From positions 248,001 to 312,000 of the forward strand of contig JYOB01000017.1 in the NCBI GenBank assembly GCA_000955795.1: a stretch of DNA of 64,000 bases, in the 5' to 3' direction. Shown piece by piece: positions 37,249 to 45,663 of this stretch. Numbering within the stretch: the first letter of the stretch is position 1; each line of letters starts with the position of its first letter. Both the position numbers and the translations under genes were made by a program. Source of the stretch: Burkholderiaceae bacterium 26 (GTDB lineage Bacteria > Pseudomonadota > Gammaproteobacteria > Burkholderiales > Burkholderiaceae). Below the pieces are notes generated by a model that saw nothing but the letters and a program-made list of their open reading frames with translations, was not told the DNA's origin and searched no databases.

Positions 37249-38349
37249 ATGACATTCCAGTTCGAAGTATTTCCGGTGGTGGGGCCGGACGACAACCCGC
37301 GCGCCAACGGCAAGGTGTTTCAGTTGCTGCGGGCGGTGCGCGAGACGGGGTCGCTGCACCGGGCGGCGAAGCAGGTGGGGCTGTCGTACCGGCACGCCTG
37401 GGGGGTGATGCGGTCGTGGGAAGAAATGCTCGGCCGCTCGCTGCTCGACATGGAGCGTGGCCGGGGCGCCTCGCTCACGCTCTTTGGCGAGCGCATGTTG
37501 CGCGCCGAGATGCGGCTGCGTGAGCAGCTCGATCCGGCGCTGCACCAAGCCATGGGGCAGTTCCTCTCCGAGCTGGAAGATGCGTCCCAGTCACAGGCGC
37601 GCATCCGTTTCTCGGGCAGCCATGACCCGGCCGTGGAAGTGCTGGCTGAGACGTTCGCGCGGCAAAGCCACGGTGCCCACATCGATACCGTGTTTTGCAG
37701 CGCCGTTGAAGGGCTGATCTGCCTGCAGGAAAAGCAATGCGAGGTGGCCGGCTTCTATGTGGCACCGCAGCAGGGTGCGGGCTCGATCGCGCATCAGACG
37801 TTGCGCAAGTGGTTGCGCCCGACCGCCGTGCGCCTGATCGCCCTGGCCGATCGCGAGCAGGGGCTGATGATGTCGGCGGAATGGGCCGGGCGGGTGCAGT
37901 CATTGGGCGACCTGGCGCGTACCCAGGCGCGCTTCATCAACCGCCAGCGCAGTTCGGGCACGCGTTTGCTGTTCGATCAACTGCTGGTGGCAGCGGGGCT
38001 GTATCCCGACCAGATCCATGGGTATGACGAGCAGGAGTTCTCCAGCGACAAGGTCGCCGTGGCCGTGCAGGAAGGACGAGCGGACGTCGGCTTCGGCCTG
38101 CGCCCGGGCGCCGAAGCCCATGGCCTGCACTTTGTGCCGCTGACGCGCGAAACGTATTACCTGGCGGTGCGCCGCAATGACGCGCTGTCGCCCTGGGTGC
38201 GCGAGCTGATCGAGCGCATCGGTCAGCCGGCCTTTCGCGAAGGACTGGGCCACCTCGCAGGCTACCGGCCGACCGAGCACGTTTCGCTGCTGACCGCAGA
38301 GCAGGCGCTGCCCTGGCATGCTGACGAGGCCCGCACGCTGGCCCGCTGA
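37249..38349 (+). CDS. ModE-like one-component regulator with periplasmic-binding-like sensor domain
   Basis: A 366-residue protein with a ModE/LysR-type N-terminal winged helix (VFQLLRAVRETGSLHRAAKQVGLSYRHAWGVMRSWEEMLGRSLLDMERGRGASLT) and a C-terminal PBP-like domain (about 115-345: IRFSGSHDPAVEVLAETFARQS, FINRQRSSGTRLLFDQLL). The PBP-like half resembles molybdate/tungstate-binding SBPs used as intracellular sensors in place of the TOBE/MOP domains of ModE. It is divergent from tupA, so it probably controls oxyanion uptake. Ligand inferred from context. Confidence 0.88.
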   Translation: MTFQFEVFPVVGPDDNPRANGKVFQLLRAVRETGSLHRAAKQVGLSYRHAWGVMRSWEEMLGRSLLDMERGRGASLTLFGERMLRAEMRLREQLDPALHQAMGQFLSELEDASQSQARIRFSGSHDPAVEVLAETFARQSHGAHIDTVFCSAVEGLICLQEKQCEVAGFYVAPQQGAGSIAHQTLRKWLRPTAVRLIALADREQGLMMSAEWAGRVQSLGDLARTQARFINRQRSSGTRLLFDQLLVAAGLYPDQIHGYDEQEFSSDKVAVAVQEGRADVGFGLRPGAEAHGLHFVPLTRETYYLAVRRNDALSPWVRELIERIGQPAFREGLGHLAGYRPTEHVSLLTAEQALPWHADEARTLAR

Positions 38350-38357
38350 AGTCGTGC

Positions 38358-38400
38358 GAACATGACGGGGTTTGCGCGATCGAGCGCCCCGTCCATGTTC
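38358..38400. repeat. Inverted repeat between the ModE-like and FtsX genes
   Basis: GAACATG plus ACGGGG, a 16-base loop, then CCCCGT plus CATGTTC with one mismatch. It ends 5 bases before the FtsX ATG. It lacks a T run, so termination is not convincing; it may slow readthrough or affect FtsX translation. Confidence 0.5.
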
Positions 38401-38405
38401 TGCCC

Positions 38406-40940
38406 ATGTCACGTTTTTCCGTCTGGACCCAAGCCCTGCGCATGCTGCGCCGCGACTGGCGCGCCGGTGAACTGAACCTCCTGCTCGTCGCGCTGGTGTT
38501 GGCCGTAGCAGCGCTGGCGTCCGTCAGTTTCCTGGCCGACCGCATGCATGCGGGGCTGGAGCGCGACGCGCGTCAGCTGATCGGCGCGGATGTGCTGATT
38601 GTGTCCGACCAGCCGTTGCCGCCCGACATTGAGGCGCATGCGCGCGCGAGCGGCCTGCAAGTCACGCACACCGCCACCTTCCCCAGCATGGCGAGCACGT
38701 TGGCCAAGGGCGCCTCGGGCGAACCGGTATCGCAACTCGCCGCCATCAAGGCCGTCGACGTCGGCTACCCGCTGCGCGGCACCCTCAAGGTGAGCGATGA
38801 CGGGCGCGATACCTTGGGCGCGCCCTTCCAGGGCATTCCTGCCGCAGGCACGGTGTGGGTGGACGCACCGCTGCTCGAAGCGCTCGGCATTCGCGTGGGC
38901 GATGCGATGCGCCTGGGCACGCGCACCTTCAAGATCGCTCACGTCATCACCCAGGAACTTGATCGCGGCGCCGGCTTCATGAATTTCGCCCCCCGGGTGA
39001 TGCTGCCGATGTCGGATCTGGGTTCGACGGGCCTCGTCACCTACGGCAGCCGGGTCACGTATCGCCTGCTGGTGGCTGGCCCCGATGCCGCTGCCAGCGC
39101 GTTCCGCACCTGGGCCGAGAACGAAGCGAAAACGCGCCAGCTGCGTGGCGTGCGCGTTGAATCGCTGCAGAACGGCCAGCCGCAGATGCGCGAAACGCTG
39201 GACCGCGCCGAGCGCTTCCTCTCGCTCGTCGCCTTGCTGGCCGCGATGATTGCCGCCGTGGCCATCACCATGGCCGCGCGCCGCTACACCGCGCGGCATA
39301 CCGATGCGGTAGCCGTCATCAAGTGCCTGGGGCTCAAGCAGGGGCAGATTCTCGGCACGTTCGCGCTGGAGTTTTTGTTGATCGGCGTGCTGGGTTCGGC
39401 CGTGGGCGTGGCGCTGGGTTATGGCGCGCACTGGTTGTTGCTGGCGTCGCTCGGTGATCTGGTCACGGTGACATTGCCCGCGCCATCTGTCTGGCCCGCG
39501 GTCGTGGGCGTGACGGCGGGGCTGGTGCTGCTCATTGGTTTTGCCGTGCCGCCGTTGCTGAGCCTCGTGCGCGTCGCACCGCTGCGCGTGCTGCGGCGCG
39601 ATGTGGCGGAGCGCGCCGTTGCCGCGTGGATTGGCTATGCGCTAGGAGCGGCAGCGTTCTTTGCGCTGCTTGTGGTGTCCGCGCGCGACGTGAAGCTTGG
39701 GGCGCTGACGGCCGCCGGGTTTGCCGGCGCCATCGTTGTGTTTGCGCTCCTGGCTGCCGGCGGATTGCGCGCGCTGGCGGTGTCGCTGGGACGTGGTCGT
39801 GCGCTCGGCGTGGGTTGGCGCTTTGCGCTGGCCGTACTGGAGCGCCGTCGTGGCGTAAGCGTGCTGCAAACCGTGGCGCTTGCCGTCGGGTTGATGGCGC
39901 TGCTGTTGCTTGCCATGACGCGCAATGACCTGATCCGCTCGTGGCACAACGCCACCCCGGCCGATGCGCCCAACCGTTTCATCATCAATATCCAGCCCGA
40001 TCAGGTGACGCCCGTGGCGCAAGCCCTGGCCCAGGCCGGCGTGGCCGACCCGAAGCTCTACCCCATGGTGCGCGGGCGCCTGACGCAGGTGAATGGCCAG
40101 GTGATCGACCGCCAGACCTATGCCGAATCGCGCGCCCGCAACCTAGTCGAACGCGAATTCAACCTGTCGTACGCCACCGAGCCGCCGCCTGAAAATCGCA
40201 TTGTTTCCGGCCAATGGTTCAGCGGGCAGAAGCCCGAGGCCTCGGTGGAAGAGGGCATCGCCAAGACGCTCAACCTGCACCTGGGTGACGTGCTGCGTTT
40301 CGACGTCGCGGGGCAGACGGTGGATGCGCCCATCACGTCATTGCGCAAGCTCGATTGGAGCTCGATGCGCGTGAATTTCTTCGTGATCCTGCCGCCCGTG
40401 GCGCTGCACGACATGCCGCAGACGTATGTGACCGCATTCCGCATTCCCGCCGGCCAAGCTGATCTGCCGGCCAAGCTCGTGCGTGAGTTTCCGAACCTCA
40501 CGGTCGTCGATACCGAACTGATCCTGCAGCAGGTGCAGGGCGTGCTGGATCAGGTCACGGCGGCGGTGGAATTCCTCTTCGTCTTCACGCTGGCGGCGGG
40601 TGTGTTGGTGCTGTATGCCGCGCTCTCCGGCTCGCGTGACGAGCGCTTGCGCGATGCCGGCGTGCTGCGCGCGCTTGGCGCCGGCTCCGCCGTGGTGCGC
40701 CAGACGCAGTATGCAGAAGTGCTGATCGTTGGCGGCCTGGCCGGGCTGATGGCCGGCGTGGGCGCAATCGCCATCGGCTGGGTGCTCTCGGCGCACGTGT
40801 TCGATTTTCCGTATCGTTTCAACCCGGCGATCCTGCCGGTGGGCATCGTGAGCGGCATGGCGTGCGCTTTCATCGGCGGCTGGCTAGGCTTGCGCGACGT
40901 GCTGCGTCGCCCGGCCATGGCAACGCTTCGTGACGCATGA
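38406..40940 (+). CDS. FtsX-domain ABC transporter permease (YbbP-like)
   Basis: An 844-residue inner-membrane protein with an N-terminal helix (about 22-42), a large periplasmic MacB-like region, and two FtsX domains with 3+1 and 3-helix groups (FLSLVALLAAMIAAVAITMAARRYTARHTDAVAVIKCLG and the C-terminal LFVFTLAAGVLVLYAALSGSRDERLRDAGVLRALG). This matches YbbP, which partners the ATPase YbbA. Such systems are mechanotransmitters or lipid/lipoprotein extractors rather than classical transporters. No ATPase is next to it here. Confidence 0.88.
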   Translation: MSRFSVWTQALRMLRRDWRAGELNLLLVALVLAVAALASVSFLADRMHAGLERDARQLIGADVLIVSDQPLPPDIEAHARASGLQVTHTATFPSMASTLAKGASGEPVSQLAAIKAVDVGYPLRGTLKVSDDGRDTLGAPFQGIPAAGTVWVDAPLLEALGIRVGDAMRLGTRTFKIAHVITQELDRGAGFMNFAPRVMLPMSDLGSTGLVTYGSRVTYRLLVAGPDAAASAFRTWAENEAKTRQLRGVRVESLQNGQPQMRETLDRAERFLSLVALLAAMIAAVAITMAARRYTARHTDAVAVIKCLGLKQGQILGTFALEFLLIGVLGSAVGVALGYGAHWLLLASLGDLVTVTLPAPSVWPAVVGVTAGLVLLIGFAVPPLLSLVRVAPLRVLRRDVAERAVAAWIGYALGAAAFFALLVVSARDVKLGALTAAGFAGAIVVFALLAAGGLRALAVSLGRGRALGVGWRFALAVLERRRGVSVLQTVALAVGLMALLLLAMTRNDLIRSWHNATPADAPNRFIINIQPDQVTPVAQALAQAGVADPKLYPMVRGRLTQVNGQVIDRQTYAESRARNLVEREFNLSYATEPPPENRIVSGQWFSGQKPEASVEEGIAKTLNLHLGDVLRFDVAGQTVDAPITSLRKLDWSSMRVNFFVILPPVALHDMPQTYVTAFRIPAGQADLPAKLVREFPNLTVVDTELILQQVQGVLDQVTAAVEFLFVFTLAAGVLVLYAALSGSRDERLRDAGVLRALGAGSAVVRQTQYAEVLIVGGLAGLMAGVGAIAIGWVLSAHVFDFPYRFNPAILPVGIVSGMACAFIGGWLGLRDVLRRPAMATLRDA

Positions 40941-40974
40941 CGACGCCCGAATTTTTTGATGTGACTGACGCTGT

Positions 40975-41379
40975 ATGACTGACGCAACTTCCGGCCAGGA
41001 ACCCCTGGCGTTTGACCTCATTGGCGGCGAAGCGCGTGTGCGCGAACTCGTTGACCGCTTCTACGACCTGATGGATCTGGAGCCCGAGTTCGCCGTGCTG
41101 CGCTCGCTGCACCCGCAAAGCCTGGATGGATCGCGCGACAAGCTGTTCTGGTTCCTGTGCGGCTGGCTGGGCGGCCCAAATCATTTCATCGAGCGCTTTG
41201 GCCATCCGCGCTTGCGCGCGCGCCATCTGCCGTTCGAGATCGGCACGCAGGAGCGTGATCAGTGGATGCGCTGCATGGCACTCGCCATGCAAGACATCGG
41301 CTTGGACGAAGCCCTGCAGATGCGACTGATGCAGGCGTTCTGGCAGACCGCCGACTGGATGCGGAACGTGCAGCGTTAA
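40975..41379 (+). CDS. Group II truncated haemoglobin
   Basis: A 134-residue 2-on-2 globin. It shows the group II pattern: Tyr30 (B10), GGPNHF before the F helix, the proximal His84 in RARHLPFEIG, and Trp97 (G8) in RDQWMRCM. These haem proteins bind O2 or NO, and roles in oxygen or NO detoxification are proposed. It lies 34 bases after the FtsX gene and 49 before the DUF924 gene. Confidence 0.94.
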   Translation: MTDATSGQEPLAFDLIGGEARVRELVDRFYDLMDLEPEFAVLRSLHPQSLDGSRDKLFWFLCGWLGGPNHFIERFGHPRLRARHLPFEIGTQERDQWMRCMALAMQDIGLDEALQMRLMQAFWQTADWMRNVQR

Positions 41380-41428
41380 GGTGCCGCGCTAGAGCGCACC
41401 GTACAAAAACAGATTCAAGGAGACCCCG

Positions 41429-42007
41429 ATGATCGGTTTGCCCACCGCCGACGATGTGCTCGCGTTCTGGTTCGGCAACGCGCCGCTGGTTGACGCACGG
41501 CCGGAATGGTTCACCAAATCCGACGCGTTCGATGCAGAGATCCGCGCGCGCTTCTTGCCGGTGTGGGAAGCGCTTTCCACGGGCGACGCCGACACCTGGA
41601 TGGATACGCCGCTTGAAGCCATCGCGCGCATCGTCGTGCTCGACCAGTTTCCGCGCAACATGTTTCGCGGCAGTGCTCGCGCGTTTGCCAGCGACGCGGC
41701 TGCGCTGTACACCGCGCAGATCGTCGTGGCCGCAGGATGGGATGCGCAACTGCCGACGCGCCATCACCGCATGTTCTGCTACCTGCCGTTCGAACACAGC
41801 GAGTTGATGTCTGCGCAGGATGAATCGATTCGTCTTTACACGCGCCTGCGCGATCAGGAAGGTGACGCGGACTCGCTCATCTGGGCGGAGAAACACCGCG
41901 AGATCGTGGCGCGCTTCGGGCGTTTTCCACATCGCAACGAAGCCCTCGGGCGCGTTTCCACACCCGAGGAAGTTGCGTTTCTGACCCAGCCAGGGTCGTC
42001 GTTTTAG
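41429..42007 (+). CDS. DUF924 family protein
   Basis: A 192-residue protein matching DUF924 (VLAFWFG near the N-terminus, LDQFPRNMFRGSARAFASD, MFCYLPFEHSE, HREIVARFGRFPHRNEALGR). The fold is a helical TPR-like bundle; function is unknown, and members often sit near redox or haem proteins. A CAAGGAGA ribosome-binding site precedes the ATG. It is convergent with the LysE transporter. Confidence 0.9.
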   Translation: MIGLPTADDVLAFWFGNAPLVDARPEWFTKSDAFDAEIRARFLPVWEALSTGDADTWMDTPLEAIARIVVLDQFPRNMFRGSARAFASDAAALYTAQIVVAAGWDAQLPTRHHRMFCYLPFEHSELMSAQDESIRLYTRLRDQEGDADSLIWAEKHREIVARFGRFPHRNEALGRVSTPEEVAFLTQPGSSF

Positions 42008-42026
42008 GCCAACGGCGCCTTTCCGC

Positions 42027-42623
42027 TCAACGGCTCAGCACCGAATACATCAGCGTTCCCGAAAAGGTGAGCAGTACGAGCGCTGCACCGCGCAGCAGTT
42101 TGGGCGTGTGAGACGCCCACGTGCGCCGTGCCGTGAGCAGCATGCCCAAATACGACCAGCCGATAGCAATGGGCACCAGCACGACCAGGAACGTGGCGAT
42201 GGTCCGCCCAAAATCGGCTGCCGACTGGAATGCTGCGAGCGGAAAGAGCGTGCTTGCAAACAGCAGCGCTTTTGGGTTCATCAACGTGGTGAAGAACATG
42301 TCGCGCAAGCTGACAGGATTCGCCGCAACGTGCTGCAGTGCACCGCTTTGTCGCCAGATCTTTGCGGCCAAGTAGAGGATGTACGCGGAGCTCAGCAGCT
42401 TGACGACGGCCGGCAGCCACGGCTGACTGACCGACAGGGCGGTCAGGAAAAATCCCCACAGCGAAATTGAAGTGACATAGCCCAGCGCCTCTACGGCAAT
42501 GAGCGGGCTCGTCCGCCGCACGCCCACCTTGAGGCCGGACGAAAGCAGCAGCGTATTCGTCGGCCCCGGCATGATCAGCACCAGGGACGCGTACAGCGCC
42601 ATCGTAAGCAACGAATCTTGCAT
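42027..42623 (-). CDS. LysE-family amino acid/metabolite exporter
   Basis: A 198-residue protein with six predicted membrane helices and the family start LVLIMPGPTNTLLLSSGLKVGVRR. LysE/RhtB proteins export amino acids such as lysine, threonine or homoserine lactones; the substrate here is unknown. The ATG at 42623 lies 5 bases after the LOG gene stop, so it is the third gene of a TetR-LOG-LysE operon. Confidence 0.9.
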   Translation of the reverse strand: MQDSLLTMALYASLVLIMPGPTNTLLLSSGLKVGVRRTSPLIAVEALGYVTSISLWGFFLTALSVSQPWLPAVVKLLSSAYILYLAAKIWRQSGALQHVAANPVSLRDMFFTTLMNPKALLFASTLFPLAAFQSAADFGRTIATFLVVLVPIAIGWSYLGMLLTARRTWASHTPKLLRGAALVLLTFSGTLMYSVLSR

Positions 42624-42628
42624 GGGCC

Positions 42629-43213
42629 CTACGTGCGCTCGCGACGCTCCGACCACTTGTCGACCGTCTCGCGCGGGGCGCGCGCCAGCATGTCGATCAA
42701 CGCGGCGGGGTCGTCGCTTACGTGCAGCAGGTCAGCGTGGTGGCGCTTGAGGAAGCCTTCCTGCACAGCATGGTCGATAAAGGCGAGCAGCTTGTCGTAA
42801 AAGCCCGCCACGTTCAGCAGGCCGATCGGCTTGTTGTGATAGCCGAGCTGCAGCCACGTGAACGTTTCGAAGAGTTCTTCATACGTGCCAACGCCGCCGG
42901 GCATGGCGATGAAGGCATCTGCACGATCGGCCATCATCTGCTTGCGCTGGTGCATGCTGTCGACAATGTGCAGCTCGGTCAGGTCTTTATGGCCGACCTC
43001 CTTGCGCACCAGCGATTTCGGGATGATGCCGATGACCGGGGTGCCGCCTTGCAGCACCGCGTCGGCCACCACGCCCATCAAGCCAACGTTGCCGCCGCCG
43101 TAGACGAGCGTGAGGTCACGCTTGACCATCTCGTTGCCCAGCGCGATGGCGTTGGCTTTGTATTCCGGGCGCTCGCCCGGGCTGGAACCGCAATAGACGC
43201 AGATCGATTTCAT
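42629..43213 (-). CDS. LOG-family protein (nucleoside 5'-monophosphate phosphoribohydrolase)
   Basis: A 194-residue Rossmann-fold protein with the LOG signature PGGVGTYEELFE and the N-terminal VYCGSSPGERPEY, TLVYGGGNVGLMG. Family members cleave N6-substituted or purine AMP to the base plus ribose 5-phosphate. Many were misannotated as lysine decarboxylases. Its ATG overlaps the TetR gene stop (ATGA), which indicates coupling. Confidence 0.93.
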   Translation of the reverse strand: MKSICVYCGSSPGERPEYKANAIALGNEMVKRDLTLVYGGGNVGLMGVVADAVLQGGTPVIGIIPKSLVRKEVGHKDLTELHIVDSMHQRKQMMADRADAFIAMPGGVGTYEELFETFTWLQLGYHNKPIGLLNVAGFYDKLLAFIDHAVQEGFLKRHHADLLHVSDDPAALIDMLARAPRETVDKWSERRERT

Positions 43214-43920
43214 TGAGCAGGCGTGTTGTTGCTGGGGGTGCCGATGGGCGGATCGTTGCTGCGGCTCACCGCCAGCAAATCGAACGCCCGCCGTGGCTTG
43301 CCGCGCAGGTAAGGCGCGAGGATCGACAGGATGTGGTAGCTCGCGCCGTGCAGGTGGTCACGGATCGCGTTCTGGTCGTTGTACTGGCGCGGGTGCTGCA
43401 CGAACTGGAACGACAGCCAGTAAGTGGCGATCACTACGATGTTGGTGCAGATGACGTCGATTTGCTCGGCCGTGGCTTCCATCTCGCCGTCTTCGATGAA
43501 CTGGTGGCAGATGTCCATGGCGAAGTGGCGCTTTTGCTCGACGATGCGCTTGAAGTTCAGTTCAAGCATGCGGTTGCGTGCGAGCAGATCGTTGATGTCG
43601 CGGTAAAGGAAGCGGTAGTTCCACAGGAACTCCGACATGTACTGCAGGTAGCCCCAGGTCTCGTCGAGTGTGGCCTTGTGGTCATCCGGCAGCTTCAGAC
43701 GGCGCGCGATCTCCTGCTCGAACTGCACGAAGATCGAGTTGATGATGTCGTCCTTGTTGCGGAAGTGGTAGTACAGATTGCCCGGGCTGATCTCCAGCTC
43801 TTCGGCGATCGTCGTGGTGGTGACGTTGGGCTCGCCCAGGTCGTTGAACAGGCGCAGCGACACTTCGAGGATGCGATCGCGCGTGCGGCGCGGGCCGGTG
43901 GAATGCTGCTTGGTTTCCAT
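43210..43920 (-). CDS. TetR/AcrR-family transcriptional regulator
   Basis: A 236-residue regulator with an N-terminal helix-turn-helix (TRDRILEVSLRLFNDLGEPNVTTTTIAEELEISPGNLYYHFRNKDDII) and a helical ligand domain. The C-terminus is Pro/Ser/Asn-rich. It is first in the TetR-LOG-LysE operon and is probably autoregulated; the ligand is unknown. Confidence 0.92.
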   Translation of the reverse strand: METKQHSTGPRRTRDRILEVSLRLFNDLGEPNVTTTTIAEELEISPGNLYYHFRNKDDIINSIFVQFEQEIARRLKLPDDHKATLDETWGYLQYMSEFLWNYRFLYRDINDLLARNRMLELNFKRIVEQKRHFAMDICHQFIEDGEMEATAEQIDVICTNIVVIATYWLSFQFVQHPRQYNDQNAIRDHLHGASYHILSILAPYLRGKPRRAFDLLAVSRSNDPPIGTPSNNTPAQ

Positions 43921-44055
43921 TGACTGCCAAGGCCGGTGGCCCTGTCTCCGTGGCGTATTGGTGCCCGGATTATAAGAGATCGTGCCCGTGCAACGACCCC
44001 CACATGCTGTGGGGCAGACATTACCAAACGTTGTCGCCGGTTTTCGCTGGTGTTC

Positions 44056-44520
44056 CTAATGCAACAGCGACGCCACCCACGGCCAGGCGATCGCTGCCCA
44101 CGTCCCCACGCACAGCAGCAGGGCCAGCATGACGGCTGCGCTGCCGAAGTCCTTGGCGCGCTTGGACAGCCCGTGCTGCTCGAGCGAGATGCGATCGACC
44201 GCCGCTTCCACGCTCGAATTGAGCAGCTCGACAATCAGCACCAGCACCAGCGTGCCGAGCATCAGAATGCGCTCGACCACCGTGGCGGGAATGACGAACG
44301 CGCACGGCAGCAGGATTGCGCATAGCGTCAGTTCCTGGCGGAACGCGCTTTCCTCGTCGATGGCGAAGCGGATGCCGCTGATGGAGTTCTTGAGCGCAAA
44401 CCACGCCCGCGTGATGCCGCGATTGCCTTTATGTGGGTTGTCGGCCGGCGAGTACGCCCCGGCAGCAGGCGGTGCGGCCGGATTTTCCAGTCGCTGATCT
44501 GGCGGGGTGGTGGGCTTCAT
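44056..44520 (-). CDS. dgkA: Diacylglycerol kinase
   Basis: A 154-residue integral membrane kinase that phosphorylates diacylglycerol to phosphatidate. The core has three helices and the family residues ALKNSISGIRFAIDEESAFRQEL and VELLNSSVEAAVDRISLEQHGLSKRAKDFGSAAV. A 35-residue polar N-terminal tail is longer than in the 122-residue E. coli protein. Its ATG lies 12 bases after the glycosyltransferase gene, making it the third gene of the phosphoesterase-glycosyltransferase operon, where it could recycle diacylglycerol. Confidence 0.94.
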   Translation of the reverse strand: MKPTTPPDQRLENPAAPPAAGAYSPADNPHKGNRGITRAWFALKNSISGIRFAIDEESAFRQELTLCAILLPCAFVIPATVVERILMLGTLVLVLIVELLNSSVEAAVDRISLEQHGLSKRAKDFGSAAVMLALLLCVGTWAAIAWPWVASLLH

Positions 44521-44532
44521 GGAACGCAACGC

Positions 44533-45663
44533 TCAAGCACCCGCGGCAGTGGACGGCGCGGCGGCCTTGGTGTTACCGGCCGGCGTGGCGGGCATCGGGC
44601 GCAGGTGCGCGAGGAATTGCTCCGAGGCCGCGCGCCACGAGAACTTCTCTGCATGCGCACGCGCCGTGGCGCGGTCGATACGCAGCGCTTCCAGGCACGC
44701 TTCGCGCAAGTCTTCGCGCAACGCACCGGCCGGCGAATCGCCAAGCACGTCGATCGGACCCGTCACCGGATACGCGGCAACCGGCAGGCCGCTGGCCAGA
44801 GCCTCCAGCAGTACCAGGCCGAACGTGTCGGTGCGGCTCGGAAAGACGAACACGTCGGCCGAGGCATACACCTTGGCCAGTTCCGGTTGCTTGAGCACGC
44901 CGAGGTAGCTGGCGTTCGGATACTTCGCCTTCAGCCCCGCCAGGGCGGGGCCTTCACCGACCACCCATTTGGAGCCCGGGAGATCCAGCTCCAGGAAGGC
45001 TTCGACGTTCTTCTCCACGGCCACGCGGCCGACGTACAGGAAGATCGGATGGGCCGTGTTGAGCACGTTGCTGCGCTGGGCGGTGAAGATGTCCAGATCG
45101 ACGCCGCGCGTCCATAGCACGCCGTTGGTGATGCCGTAGTCGGCAAGGTCTTTCAGCACTACGGGTGTCGGCGCCATTACCGCCTGGGCAGGGCTGTGGA
45201 ACCAGCGCAGAAAGCGATACGTCCACGCCAGCGGAATGCCGAAGCGCGCCTGCACGTACTCCGGAAAGCGCGTGTGGTACGCCGTCGTATAGGGCAGCTT
45301 GTGGCGCAGTGCGTAGGCGCGTGCGGCCAGGCCCAGCGGGCCTTCGGTGGCGATGTGCAGCGCCTGCGGGGCGAACTTCTCGATGCGCTCGCGCACGCGC
45401 TTGGCCGGCAGGATCGACAGGCGGATTTCCGGATACGTCGGGCACGGCACCGTCTTGAATTCCAGCGGCGTGATCATGTCGACGATGTGCCCCATGGCTT
45501 CCAGTTCGCGGCGCGTCTGGGTGAGGGTACGGACGACGCCGTTGACCTGCGGTTCCCAGGCATCGGTGACGATCATGACTTTCACAGGCTCTCCTTGGGG
45601 GGTAGGTTGGGCTGCGGTGTGCTGCACGAGGTCGATGCTGGTGTTGGTCATAGGGGCTTCCAT
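44533..45663 (-). CDS. GT4-family glycosyltransferase, Agt-like (glycolipid synthesis)
   Basis: A 376-residue GT-B glycosyltransferase. The N-terminal acceptor domain has VTDAWEPQVNGVVRTLTQT, PTYPEIRLSI and HIATEGPLGLAAR. The C-terminal nucleotide-sugar domain has FLYVGRVAVEKNVEAFL, VVGEGPALAGLKAKYP and the EX7E-type motif FVFPSRTDTFGLVLLEALASGLP. This pattern fits the enzymes that glycosylate diacylglycerol during phosphate starvation (Agt in Mesorhizobium and Agrobacterium). Its ATG overlaps the preceding stop as TAATG. Substrate is inferred from sequence pattern and context. Confidence 0.85.
   Translation of the reverse strand: MEAPMTNTSIDLVQHTAAQPTPQGEPVKVMIVTDAWEPQVNGVVRTLTQTRRELEAMGHIVDMITPLEFKTVPCPTYPEIRLSILPAKRVRERIEKFAPQALHIATEGPLGLAARAYALRHKLPYTTAYHTRFPEYVQARFGIPLAWTYRFLRWFHSPAQAVMAPTPVVLKDLADYGITNGVLWTRGVDLDIFTAQRSNVLNTAHPIFLYVGRVAVEKNVEAFLELDLPGSKWVVGEGPALAGLKAKYPNASYLGVLKQPELAKVYASADVFVFPSRTDTFGLVLLEALASGLPVAAYPVTGPIDVLGDSPAGALREDLREACLEALRIDRATARAHAEKFSWRAASEQFLAHLRPMPATPAGNTKAAAPSTAAGA

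Noticed and set aside
44007-44024. Hairpin CCCCACA-TGC-TGTGGGG after dgkA as a terminator
   Set aside because: The stem is good, but no T run follows it in the leftward direction.
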